Positions 25,826-33,960 of a stretch of DNA of 40,163 nt are shown here, piece by piece (position 1 is the stretch's first letter; each line of letters begins with the position of its first letter). The translations under genes and the position numbers were made by a program. Source of the DNA: Bdellovibrionota bacterium (GTDB lineage: Bacteria; Bdellovibrionota; UBA1018; CAUJDS01); assembly GCA_963169695.1 (NCBI GenBank), contig CAUJDS010000075.1, forward strand, positions 1 to 40,163, read 5' to 3'. The notes beneath the pieces are model-generated. The model did not search any database, was not told the origin of the DNA, and saw nothing but the letters and a program-made list of their open reading frames with translations.

Positions 25826-28800
25826 ATGAAAAGAGGCATGTCGGAATCTTTTGTTCACCTGCAGGTTCATACCCAGTACAGCCTTTTAGAAGGCGCCATT
25901 CGGATGAAGCCCCTTTTTGAAAAAGTGAAGGCGTTGGGTATGTCCGCCATTGCGATTACCGATACGCACAATCTCTTTGGAGCCGTAGACTTTTATTTCG
26001 CGGCAAAAGCGGCGGGAGTGAAGCCCATCCTTGGTTGCGATTTGCTTTTTTCTTCTCAAGATCGAAAGACACTTTATCAACAAGCCACCGGTTTGGCCAA
26101 AGGTGGCCTGACTCCACCGCGGTATTTTCGATTGACGGTTCTGTGCAAGGACCTCAATGGTTATCGCAACCTTTCTAAGCTTCTTACCGCGGCTTACCTG
26201 GAAGCGCCCGAAGCGCGAAAGGGTGAAGCATCTGGACCGCGATCGATTGTGGATCGAGAGTTGTTGCGCGCCCATTCGGAAGGCCTTCTTGTTATGACGG
26301 GGGGACTTCGTAGTGAAGTCGCCTATCACCTTATTCATGATGATCAGGCATCAGCAGAAGAATGTGTGGATTGGCTTTCGAGGCATTTTCAATCAGACCT
26401 TGTTTTCTCGATTGAGGACAATGGTCTGCCTGAGCAAGATCAAGTCAATCGTGTTCTGTACGAGTGGGGGAAGACTCGCGGCATTCTTTGCGCAGCAAGC
26501 GCCAATTGTCACTACCTCGAGGTGGAGGATGCAGAAGCACAGGAAGTCCTTCAGTGCATCGGCGCTGGTCGGAATTTGGATTTTGACCGTCCGCAGAGTT
26601 TGGTTCCGCCAGAAGCCTACTTGAAGTCTGCGACAGTGATGCGTGAGCGGATGGCTGGGTTTCCTGGCGTCTGTGACGCCACAGTAGAAATCGCCAACCG
26701 CTGCAATGTCGAATTTAATTACTACGATGCTTCCGGGAAAATGACTTACTTGCTTCCGGATTTTCGCCCCGAAGGAGTTGGTAAGGAAGATGCTTTTGAT
26801 GCGGTAGCGTTTTTTCGGTCCGAGGCTCAAAAAGGTCTGGAACGACGATTTCAGGAGCCAGGCTTTCGACTGAAAGTGGAAGCCTCGGATTGGCCAGAAA
26901 AACGCAAGCTCTATGACCAGCGCCTTCACGAAGAGCTAGAAATGATCTTGCGCACGGGATTTGCCGGATATTTTTTGGTAGTGGCAGACTTTATCAATTG
27001 GGCCAAGTCCAAAGAAATTCCTGTTGGGCCCGGTCGAGGATCGGGAGCGGGTTCGTTGGTGGCGTATGTATTACGTATCACGGACCTTGACCCTATTGAG
27101 TTCAATCTTCTCTTTGAGCGATTTATCAATCCTGAACGTGTGTCTATGCCCGACTTTGACGTGGACTTCTGTCAGGACCGTCGAGGTGAGGTGATTGACT
27201 ATGTGACGCAGAAATATGGCGTCGATAATGTATCGCAAATCATTACCTTCGGAAAACTTCAGGCCCGCGCTGTATTGAAAGATGTTGGCCGGGTACTTGG
27301 TTTGACCTTTGCGGAATCCGATCGCATTACCAAACTTTTTCCTGAAGAGTTGAACATCACCATTCAGTCCGCATTGGATCGAGAGCCTCAGCTTCGAGAA
27401 TTGGTAGAAAGCGATGCACGCGTCGCCAAAATCATGGACTACGCAAATAAGCTTGAGGGGCTCTACCGCAATGCGGGGGTACATGCTGCAGGCGTTATTA
27501 TTACGGCTGACCCGATTGTTCAGTATTGTCCTCTTTATAAGGGCCCGGATGGCGCAGCAGTTACTCAATTGGACAAAGATTTTTCGGAGAAGATCGGCCT
27601 CGTCAAATTTGACTTCCTTGGACTAAAGACATTGACCGTCATCGACAATGCTGTGCGATTGATTCGCAAAGGAGCAGAAGAAGGTAGTACTGACAAAGCG
27701 TTTTCGATTGAAGCAATTTCTTATACGGATGTTGAGGTATTTAAACTCGTGGGGTCGGGTGATACGGACGGTGTCTTCCAGGTTGAAAGTTCTGGAATGA
27801 AGGACCTTTGTTCTCGTCTGCAACCCAATTCCATTGAGGATCTTACAGCGATCAATGCATTGTATCGACCAGGTCCACTCGGCTCGGGAATGGTCGATGA
27901 CTTTATTGATCGCAAGCACGGCAGGATGCCAATCACTTATGATGTCGAGAGCCTCGCTTCCATCCTCAAGGACACCTATGGAGTGATCCTGTACCAAGAG
28001 CAAGTCATGCAAATTGCCAGAGAACTTGCAGGATATTCGCTCGGCCAAGCGGACATGCTCAGGCGAGCCATGGGTAAGAAGAAGGCCGATGAAATGGCGA
28101 AGAACCGCGAGCTCTTCGTCGCTGGCTCCGTGAAGAAAGGCCTCCCAGAAGCCAAAGCGCAGGGCATTTTTGATTTGATGGCGAAGTTTGCGGAGTATGG
28201 ATTCAACAAATCGCACTCAGCTGCTTATGCCGTATTGACCTATCAAACCGCCTTTCTCAAAACTTACTATCCCGCAGAATTTATGGCGGCGCTCATGACC
28301 ACAGAAATGAGCAATACCGATAAAATCACCAAATACATCAGTGATGCCAGAGCGCATGGCATCATGGTTCTGAGCCCCGATGTCAATAAGTCCGAGAGAA
28401 AATTTGGCGTAGAAGTTATTGGTGAAGGCGACAAGCGTGTTAGGGCAATCCGCTTTGGACTAGAGGCCATTAAAGGAGTGGGAGGCGCCGCTGTAGATTC
28501 CATTCTTGAGAATCGTGCAGAAAACCCCTATTTGAGTGTAGTTGATTTTTGTCGACGAGTTTCTACAAGGAAGGTTAACAAAAAGGTATTGGAAGCCTTG
28601 ACCTTGGCAGGTGGATTTGATTCGATCGCTGAGGTCAATCGAGCGAGCATTTTTGCTTCCTTAGAAAAGCTGGTGGAATTCAGCGCGGATGAACAAGAAG
28701 AGCGAGAGTTGGGGCAATCCTCGCTTTTTGATTCTTTTGGTTCGGATGAAATTAAGCTTGTCACTCCAATCGATATGCTTTTTTCTAAACAAGAAGACTG

Positions 28801-29515
28801 GCCACTTTCCAAAAAGCTCCTACAAGAAAAGCAAGTCGTAGGGTTCTTTGTATCGGGTCATCCCATGGACCATTGGCAGAAAATTGGAGAGGACTGGTTG
28901 GGCTGGAACACCGAGGTGCTCAAGACCTACGGAGAATCCCAAGCTGGCAAACCCAAGGAGCAGGCGGGATTTGACCCTGGCACCGGACGTATGATGCGTC
29001 CCAAGAGAAAAGAACTTCAAATTCTGGGCCTCATCACGGAATCCAAGGAAGTCGTCACCAAAAAAGGCACTCGCATGGCCTTTGTGCAGTTGGAAGATCT
29101 CCGCGGCAAAGTCGAGGTCATCTTCTTCCCAGACGGCTTCACTGAAAACCAAGAGCGCATCAAGCAAGCACTGGCAGACGCTGAGCCCGTCGTGCTTAGC
29201 GGAGAGATCGAAGTGCGCGATGAACAAACCAAGATCCTCGCCAAGAGCATCGAGTGGGCGAAGGAGGCGCATCAAGGTCGCGCGAAAGAGGTCATTCTAC
29301 ATCTGCAGCCCAATGAGATTACGGTAGAACAGCTCCGGGATCTCAAGAAGATGTTGATTCAAAATCGAGGGAACTGTCCTATTACCTTTCGATTTAAGGG
29401 GAAGGGCTTTCAGACGGAACTGAAGCTGCCCAAGACCTTCAGCGTCAATGGCAATCCCAAGCTTGCAAGTTCTTTGCGTCAAGTTTTTGGCAGAGACCTC
29501 GTTGAATTTCGCTAG
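25826..29515 (+). CDS. dnaE: DNA polymerase III subunit alpha
   Basis: The 1,229-residue replicative polymerase carries an N-terminal PHP domain (SFVHLQVHTQYSLLEGA, ITDTHNLFGAVDFY, GVKPILGCDLLF), the C-family polymerase core (GPGRGSGAGSLVAYVL; catalytic D443 and D445 in PDFDVDF; D596 in GLVKFDFLGLKTLT), HAAGVIIT, helix-hairpin-helix region (LEAIKGVG), and an OB fold at about 1060-1150 (ILGLITESKEVVTKKGTRMAFVQLED). It is of the DnaE1 type. The PHP site is degenerate: the usual HxH is Q13-V-H15 and TDHGN is TDTHN, so metal-dependent proofreading there is unlikely. ATG 25826 is used; ATG 25838 has GAGG too close. No exonuclease subunit gene is nearby. Confidence 0.97.
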   Translation: MKRGMSESFVHLQVHTQYSLLEGAIRMKPLFEKVKALGMSAIAITDTHNLFGAVDFYFAAKAAGVKPILGCDLLFSSQDRKTLYQQATGLAKGGLTPPRYFRLTVLCKDLNGYRNLSKLLTAAYLEAPEARKGEASGPRSIVDRELLRAHSEGLLVMTGGLRSEVAYHLIHDDQASAEECVDWLSRHFQSDLVFSIEDNGLPEQDQVNRVLYEWGKTRGILCAASANCHYLEVEDAEAQEVLQCIGAGRNLDFDRPQSLVPPEAYLKSATVMRERMAGFPGVCDATVEIANRCNVEFNYYDASGKMTYLLPDFRPEGVGKEDAFDAVAFFRSEAQKGLERRFQEPGFRLKVEASDWPEKRKLYDQRLHEELEMILRTGFAGYFLVVADFINWAKSKEIPVGPGRGSGAGSLVAYVLRITDLDPIEFNLLFERFINPERVSMPDFDVDFCQDRRGEVIDYVTQKYGVDNVSQIITFGKLQARAVLKDVGRVLGLTFAESDRITKLFPEELNITIQSALDREPQLRELVESDARVAKIMDYANKLEGLYRNAGVHAAGVIITADPIVQYCPLYKGPDGAAVTQLDKDFSEKIGLVKFDFLGLKTLTVIDNAVRLIRKGAEEGSTDKAFSIEAISYTDVEVFKLVGSGDTDGVFQVESSGMKDLCSRLQPNSIEDLTAINALYRPGPLGSGMVDDFIDRKHGRMPITYDVESLASILKDTYGVILYQEQVMQIARELAGYSLGQADMLRRAMGKKKADEMAKNRELFVAGSVKKGLPEAKAQGIFDLMAKFAEYGFNKSHSAAYAVLTYQTAFLKTYYPAEFMAALMTTEMSNTDKITKYISDARAHGIMVLSPDVNKSERKFGVEVIGEGDKRVRAIRFGLEAIKGVGGAAVDSILENRAENPYLSVVDFCRRVSTRKVNKKVLEALTLAGGFDSIAEVNRASIFASLEKLVEFSADEQEERELGQSSLFDSFGSDEIKLVTPIDMLFSKQEDWPLSKKLLQEKQVVGFFVSGHPMDHWQKIGEDWLGWNTEVLKTYGESQAGKPKEQAGFDPGTGRMMRPKRKELQILGLITESKEVVTKKGTRMAFVQLEDLRGKVEVIFFPDGFTENQERIKQALADAEPVVLSGEIEVRDEQTKILAKSIEWAKEAHQGRAKEVILHLQPNEITVEQLRDLKKMLIQNRGNCPITFRFKGKGFQTELKLPKTFSVNGNPKLASSLRQVFGRDLVEFR

Positions 29516-29553
29516 CCCTTAGGCGCGGATTTTCATGTTACAATTTTTGTAAG

Positions 29554-29931
29554 ATGCGTGCAGTCAGCTTTTGGGGATGGGTTTGTTTATCACTTTCAAT
29601 TGGAAGCGCAATGGCGGCCAAAGGGCCAGGGCCTCAGCGCTCTCCTGCGATTCTTCACGAACCGCAAGAAAAGCACGCACTCATCGTGGAGATCAGCGGC
29701 CATCGCGATTTTGATCAATACACTCGAGTCAAAGAAAAAGTTGCTGAAGTTTTAGGTAAAAATTCGCGATTAATACCGCACCGATTTTCGCGAGGGGGCT
29801 TTGCTTTTCAGCTCTACTCTCATTTAGCTCCCGAAGAGGTTGCACAGAAATTAACTGCCACTCCACTCGATCCCGGTTTTTTTCTTTTGAAGGGATTTAG
29901 CAATAGCAAAGTTTCGTTGGAGGTTCACTGA
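29554..29931 (+). CDS. Small exported protein, FlgT N-domain-like
   Basis: 125 residues with a signal peptide (MRAVSFWGWVCLSLSIGSAMA, cleavage after AMA-A at about residue 21). The mature part of about 100 residues reads ALIVEISGHRDFDQYTRVKEKVAEVL, then a Ser/Arg-rich strand and an amphipathic helix (LAPEEVAQKLTATPLD), and ends FLLKGFSNSKVSLEVH. This strand-helix-strand pattern resembles the N-terminal domain of flagellar assembly protein FlgT, but similarity is faint. It lies 3 nt before the FlgT/CsgG-like lipoprotein gene, so I infer that the two are parts of one envelope complex. It is 38 nt downstream of dnaE. Confidence 0.75.
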   Translation: MRAVSFWGWVCLSLSIGSAMAAKGPGPQRSPAILHEPQEKHALIVEISGHRDFDQYTRVKEKVAEVLGKNSRLIPHRFSRGGFAFQLYSHLAPEEVAQKLTATPLDPGFFLLKGFSNSKVSLEVH

Positions 29932-29934
29932 TCT

Positions 29935-30915
29935 ATGGGTTGCAGGATGCGCATTGTTTGGAGCCTTTCTCTTGTATTTGCTTTGAGTCTAGGGGCTTGT
30001 GCCCGTTCTCAAAAATTTGATCGCGCTCAGGAAGTCTATGAAGACTACCCCAAGAGTTATTACTACGGATCCGATAAAGAACCCACCGCACCCAGCAAGC
30101 GTGTCGAAATGCTCGGACAACCCAAGAAGCGCGTCGTCGTCTTTAATTTTCTCAATCACACGCCCGTGGTTTCTAAAGGCGTGGGAGAGTTTGCTGCAGA
30201 CGAACTCCGAAGAGAGTTATTCAACACGCGTCGCTTGATTCTTCCTCCAGAGCTTCAATCCAAATTGGACAGTCAGGCCTTCGTAGATGGCGAGCAGATT
30301 CGCGTTGCTCAATTGATTCGTGAGGGTCGAAAGCTCGGCGTCGCGGTTGTTGTCCTCGGAAGGATTTCAAAAATCGTATTCCGCCAGCGCGGCGATGAAG
30401 TTGGTTTGCTAAGGCAGAAGCAATCGCTGGCAGCGGTCGATATCGAAATGAAGATGTTTGATATTCAGTCGGGCCGCGAGATTTTAGCAGTTGGGCGCTC
30501 CGGACAAGCTGCTAGCAATAACCTTGTAATGACAGAAGATCAAAGTCTCGAGAATGCTGAATACCGAGGGGAATTGGTTCGATTGGCGATTCGAGATGCC
30601 ATGCGGCCTTTGGTTGGCGATATCATGAAGGGCATTGAGAAGCTCAGTTGGCAGGGCAAAGTAGCTAAGATTGTTGGCGGAAAAATTTATGTCAATTCGG
30701 GTCGTGGCTCGGGTCTCGTGGGTGGAGATATCCTTCGCGTATCGACTCCGGGTGAAGATGTCTATGACCCAGATACGGGAGCATTCTTAGGGCGCACGGA
30801 TGGTCAGCTCAAGGGCACCCTCGAAGTGGTGGATTTTGTAGGACAAGATGCCGCAGTTGCCGTGGTGCATACGGGTGGCAACGTCAATCAAGGCGATACC
30901 GTCCAGCTCTATTAA
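29935..30915 (+). CDS. CsgG/FlgT-like lipoprotein
   Basis: 326 residues. Lipoprotein signal with lipobox LGAC (C22); GGAGG lies 11 nt before ATG 29935. Residues 60-200 match the fold order of the CsgG-like middle domain (KKRVVVFNFLNHT, LRRELFNTRRLILPPEL, LGVAVVVLGRISKI, VDIEMKMFDIQSGREILAVGRSG). The C-terminal 85 residues resemble the SH3-like FlgT_C domain (GKVAKIVGGKIYVNSGRGSG, GDILRVSTPG, DPDTGAFLGRTDG, NQGDTVQLY). In Vibrio, FlgT builds the H-ring around the flagellar basal body; here it is a lipoprotein beside a separate small N-domain-like protein. The target is probably the outer-membrane inner face, and the function is unproven. Confidence 0.85.
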   Translation: MGCRMRIVWSLSLVFALSLGACARSQKFDRAQEVYEDYPKSYYYGSDKEPTAPSKRVEMLGQPKKRVVVFNFLNHTPVVSKGVGEFAADELRRELFNTRRLILPPELQSKLDSQAFVDGEQIRVAQLIREGRKLGVAVVVLGRISKIVFRQRGDEVGLLRQKQSLAAVDIEMKMFDIQSGREILAVGRSGQAASNNLVMTEDQSLENAEYRGELVRLAIRDAMRPLVGDIMKGIEKLSWQGKVAKIVGGKIYVNSGRGSGLVGGDILRVSTPGEDVYDPDTGAFLGRTDGQLKGTLEVVDFVGQDAAVAVVHTGGNVNQGDTVQLY

Positions 30916-30957
30916 TCCGGCATTTTCAAATGCGCTTGCCTCGGGTAAGAACACCAG

Positions 30958-31416
30958 ATGGCAATACTTAAAGAAGGCTCCAAAGCACCAGCATTTTCAT
31001 TGGTCGATGATTCTGGGCAGAAGGTTCAGCTCAAGGATTTCAAGGGAAAAAAGGTCATTCTGTATTTTTATCCCAAGGACCTCACGCCGGGATGTACTCA
31101 GGAGGCTTGCGATTTCCAGAAGAACCTCAAATCTTTTCAGAAAAAGAAGGCCACCATCCTTGGTGTGAGTCGTGATTCCATGGAGCGGCACCAGAAGTTT
31201 AAAGAAAAAATGGACCTTACCTTTTCGCTCTTAGCGGATGAAGATGCAGAGGCTTGCAAAGCCTACGGCGTGTGGAAAAAGAAGAGCCTCTATGGTCGAG
31301 AATTTATGGGGATCGAACGCACGACCGTCGTGATCGATGAGGCCGGAAAAATTCAAAAGATTTATCCCAAGGTCAAAGTCAAAGGCCATGTAGAGCAAAT
31401 CCTCGAAGACCTATGA
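30958..31416 (+). CDS. bcp: Thiol peroxidase, PrxQ/Bcp type
   Basis: 152-residue atypical 2-Cys peroxiredoxin. The signature PKDLTPGCTQEACDF contains the peroxidatic C46 and resolving C51, five residues apart as in the PrxQ/BCP class. The thioredoxin-fold start AILKEGSKAPAFSLVDDSG is also typical. It reduces hydrogen peroxide and organic peroxides in the cytoplasm with thioredoxin as electron donor. Length is normal. It overlaps lipB in ATGA at 31413-31416. Confidence 0.95.
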   Translation: MAILKEGSKAPAFSLVDDSGQKVQLKDFKGKKVILYFYPKDLTPGCTQEACDFQKNLKSFQKKKATILGVSRDSMERHQKFKEKMDLTFSLLADEDAEACKAYGVWKKKSLYGREFMGIERTTVVIDEAGKIQKIYPKVKVKGHVEQILEDL

Positions 31417-32114
31417 CAAATGCATGGAGCATTTCTATCTTTCGAAATCGTTTGGATAAGCCATGGAGCTATGGCGATTTAGATAGGCTCCAACGATCCA
31501 TCGCCGATGAGATACTTCACACGGATAGAGAAGGCGCGCTGCTGTTTTCGGAGTTGGCTCCAGTGATCACCTTAGGTCGTCGCGGCAACTCAGAGCGCGC
31601 GGGACTCAAGGCGACCCCGGAGTTTTATCAACGAGAAGGGATCGCCATACTCGAAACAGCTCGAGGCGGATGGGCGACGTACCATGGGCCGGGCCAGTGG
31701 GTGGTTTTTTTGGTGGATCGTCTTGAGCGGTTGACTGGCGACCGTAGGGGCCTGCGATCTTATGTGGACGGACTAATGAGCGCGTGCCTGAGGGTCGCCA
31801 AAGTCTATGACTCGAGCGCCTATTTGGGCTGCGGGTCTCAATTGGGCGTCTGGGGAAGCCGTGGCAAGATCGCTTCAGTCGGAATCGAGATTCAAAGTGG
31901 AATCACCCTGCATGGGGTCGCATTCAATGCCCTTCAGACTCCGCAGAGTTTTTTGGGCCTCAATCCCTGTGGACTCGCAGAGCCCATTCAGTATGTTCTG
32001 GATAGCGCGACAACGCAGATGGAGGCTGAGCGCCGATTTCTAACTCTCCGCACCGAACTCGAAGAAGCCATTCAGTTAGAATTCTCTGTAGTCCCAGCCA
32101 AGATTCTCGATTGA
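31413..32114 (+). CDS. lipB: Octanoyl-[acyl-carrier-protein]:protein N-octanoyltransferase
   Basis: 233 residues. It transfers octanoate from acyl carrier protein to lipoyl domains, the first step of lipoate synthesis. Motifs: RGGWATYHGPGQ (84-95), the catalytic Lys152 in GKIASVGIEI, LHGVAFN, and the nucleophile Cys186 in NPCGL. All catalytic residues are present. It is translationally coupled to the peroxiredoxin gene. No lipA is visible in the window. Its stop codon lies inside the -35 box of the tRNA-Val promoter. Confidence 0.95.
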   Translation: MTNAWSISIFRNRLDKPWSYGDLDRLQRSIADEILHTDREGALLFSELAPVITLGRRGNSERAGLKATPEFYQREGIAILETARGGWATYHGPGQWVVFLVDRLERLTGDRRGLRSYVDGLMSACLRVAKVYDSSAYLGCGSQLGVWGSRGKIASVGIEIQSGITLHGVAFNALQTPQSFLGLNPCGLAEPIQYVLDSATTQMEAERRFLTLRTELEEAIQLEFSVVPAKILD

Positions 32115-32139
32115 TCTCTACCCCTTCTCAGACTATAAA
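32111..32139 (+). promoter_or_regulatory. Sigma70 promoter of tRNA-Val
   Basis: TTGATC (32111-32116), a 17-nt spacer, then TATAAA (32134-32139). The expected transcription start near 32146 is about 15 nt before the mature tRNA 5' end. The -35 overlaps the lipB stop codon. Confidence 0.75.
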
Positions 32140-32160
32140 AAGCCCTTCTCATCATAATAT

Positions 32161-32235
32161 TGGCTCGTAGCTCAGCGGGAGAGCACTACCTTGACATGGT
32201 AGGGGTCGCTGGTTCAATCCCAGTCGAGCCAACCA
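32161..32235 (+). tRNA. tRNA-Val (anticodon GAC)
   Basis: 75 nt with encoded CCA. The acceptor stem TGGCTCG pairs with CGAGCCA (U1-A72), the D stem is GCTC/GAGC, the anticodon stem CTACC/GGTAG encloses TTGACAT with anticodon GAC, and the T arm is GCTGG-TTCAATC-CCAGT. Discriminator A73 and CCA follow. GAC decodes GUC and GUU valine codons. The first base pair U-A, rather than G-C, is slightly unusual. Confidence 0.95.
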
Positions 32236-32241
32236 TTTTGG

Positions 32242-32260
32242 CCGGATGGACAAAATCCGG
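32242..32260 (+). other. Hairpin just downstream of tRNA-Val
   Basis: CCGGAT (32242-32247) and ATCCGG (32255-32260) with a 7-nt loop, 6 nt after the tRNA CCA. There is no T-tract after it, so it is not a convincing intrinsic terminator; it may help 3' end processing. Confidence 0.35.
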
Positions 32261-32286
32261 AGCGCAACGTGGGTCCAGTGAACCCA

Positions 32287-32311
32287 GTCGAAAAAAGGTG
32301 CCTGGCACCTA
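32287..32311 (-). terminator. Intrinsic terminator of the exported beta-helix gene
   Basis: On the minus strand AGGTGCC-A-GGCACCT (32306-32292) begins at the stop codon of the gene and is followed by TTTTTT. The 15-base palindrome can form a 5-bp stem with a 5-nt loop. The GGTGCC-N-GGCACC core with A and T runs also resembles dispersed REP-like palindromes, so it may be one of those. Confidence 0.7.
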
Positions 32312-33580
32312 AGGCACAATCACCAACATCCTCGGCTCACCCAAGCTGATAGCAACAGGAGAAATGATCCATCCCTGAACGCTCAATTGGTATCCAATGA
32401 GTCCCGGATTATTGGGAATCGTCTGGCGATAGGCGGGCCATGCACCTACGGATGGGAGGTAGGTTCCTCCACCAGCTTGGCCATGAACTGAGCCAAAGTC
32501 CCAGGACAAAAAGCCATTGGGTGAGGTCTGAAGCCAATTGATGAAAGGCGTTCCAAGTGCGACGCCATGGAGACCAACGCTCGAAGTGGCTAGCTCCTCA
32601 GCTTCGAGCGTGAACGTCGCTGTTGTCCCAATGCTGACTTGATTGGGGACTGATGAGTATACAATTCCTGCGTCACCGACACACCTTGCCAATACTGGGC
32701 TCCACTGCAGGCCCGGACTGCTTCCGGAGCCTCCTGGAAACCAGTACTCATGTCCGTGCTGAGCAAAAGAGGTTCCAGTCCCTCCTTGCAAAATCACTCG
32801 CGTCACAAGATCGCGTTCACAGCCCAGCGCTTGCGACGTGTTTCCATTTGTAAGAAATATTCCGTGCCCACCCGTCGCTCCATTGCCACCCGCAATTTGG
32901 GTAGAACCAAGAGCGATTGCTGTTGTCCACAGGCGCGATTGATCGAGTTCAATTCCATTTCCGCCACTTCCGCTGATGCTATCGAAAGCCGTGAAAGACG
33001 AAGACTGCACCAAAGCGCCGCTGTTTCGGAGTAAAAGGCCATGAACTCCATTCCCGCTAGCATTTACTCCAATTCGGTTGCCGTGAGCTACCACTTGAGA
33101 AAGCCATACACTCTGAGAATGATCGACCTCGATCATCGCGCTTGGACCTGTAGTAAGGTTGCTCGTTGGAAGGATCTGCACGTCTCGAAACCGCACTCCC
33201 CCTGGGCTCGCTTGGACTCGGATTGCGGGCGCGGTGCTATCGGGGTAGAGGATGTCCACTTCATAAATTGTTACAGATTCTCCTTGCTGAATGGAGGAGA
33301 CATCAATTGCTGGCTGCTGCGCAGTTGCGGCAATGCTGTACCTTTGTCCTGGAATACTCGAGAGAATTGAAATCCCTTGGCCCTGAATCACAATCGAGGA
33401 ATAAGGTGCCCCGCTGGGATCAACCTGAATGAGGTCGCCGGATTGCGCCACTGCGACTGCCGGAGGAAGGTCAGCAAACTGCTGTCCCGGGCCAACCGTT
33501 ATCAAATTGCCTGCAATCGCCTCCCCAGAAAATAGGCCGAGCAATCCAAAAAAAAGACAAAACTTCAACTTACCGTTCAT
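32309..33580 (-). CDS. Exported right-handed beta-helix (pectate-lyase-like fold) protein
   Basis: 423 residues from ATG 33580, chosen because a G-run (GGGGGGT) lies 8 nt upstream and the product starts with a good signal peptide (MNGKLKFCLFFGLLGLFS, then GEAIAG). An ORF extending 25 codons upstream has no ribosome site. The mature protein begins NLITVGPGQQFADLPPAVAVAQSGDLIQV, the classic opening of parallel beta-helix proteins, followed by rungs such as GVHGLLLRNSGALVQSSSF and GNGIELDQSRLW. Asn/Gly/Ser-rich turns fit the fold. No catalytic site is recognisable, so it may be a carbohydrate-binding or surface protein. It converges with the tRNA gene. Confidence 0.85.
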   Translation of the reverse strand: MNGKLKFCLFFGLLGLFSGEAIAGNLITVGPGQQFADLPPAVAVAQSGDLIQVDPSGAPYSSIVIQGQGISILSSIPGQRYSIAATAQQPAIDVSSIQQGESVTIYEVDILYPDSTAPAIRVQASPGGVRFRDVQILPTSNLTTGPSAMIEVDHSQSVWLSQVVAHGNRIGVNASGNGVHGLLLRNSGALVQSSSFTAFDSISGSGGNGIELDQSRLWTTAIALGSTQIAGGNGATGGHGIFLTNGNTSQALGCERDLVTRVILQGGTGTSFAQHGHEYWFPGGSGSSPGLQWSPVLARCVGDAGIVYSSVPNQVSIGTTATFTLEAEELATSSVGLHGVALGTPFINWLQTSPNGFLSWDFGSVHGQAGGGTYLPSVGAWPAYRQTIPNNPGLIGYQLSVQGWIISPVAISLGEPRMLVIVP

Positions 33581-33960
33581 TTTTATACCCCCCAATGTAA
33601 TGACCGTATAACTAGAGCTAAGATTGCTCAAAATATCAATTCTAAAATGAATCAACGACGGATGAGTGAAAGTAGGATTTAGGTGCGGACATTTTTATGG
33701 GACCGATCGCGTTAGATCTAGTTGCCTAAAAGAGATTCTCTACGGCCTTTGTCTCGTGGCTCTATTGCTGCAGTTGCACCGGTCATTCGTGGGATTTCTT
33801 GTTGTTCTCCTGGGCGGAAGTGTTCCTGGCCTCATATGTCATTCAATTGAAAAAGGGCATTACTCTTTTGGGTCCCAAGTTTCCGGAGTTAGGTTTCTGC
33901 TTCATTTCATTTTTTCAATTGGGCCGAGATTTTAGGGACGACTTATTATACACCCTCTTT
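33581..33960. other. Divergent intergenic region
   Basis: 380 nt between the starts of the beta-helix gene (minus) and the next plus-strand gene. It is A/T-richer than its surroundings. Open frames through it have no ribosome sites and give hydrophobic low-complexity peptides. I see no convincing promoter; TTATTATACA near 33943 is a possible -10 region for the downstream gene without a well-spaced -35. Confidence 0.5.

Noticed and set aside
32242-32260. Hairpin after tRNA-Val as a terminator
   Set aside because: No T-tract follows on the plus strand, so intrinsic termination is not supported.
33666-33935. 89-residue hydrophobic frame upstream of 33961
   Set aside because: GTG start without ribosome site; looks like translated A/T-rich intergenic DNA.
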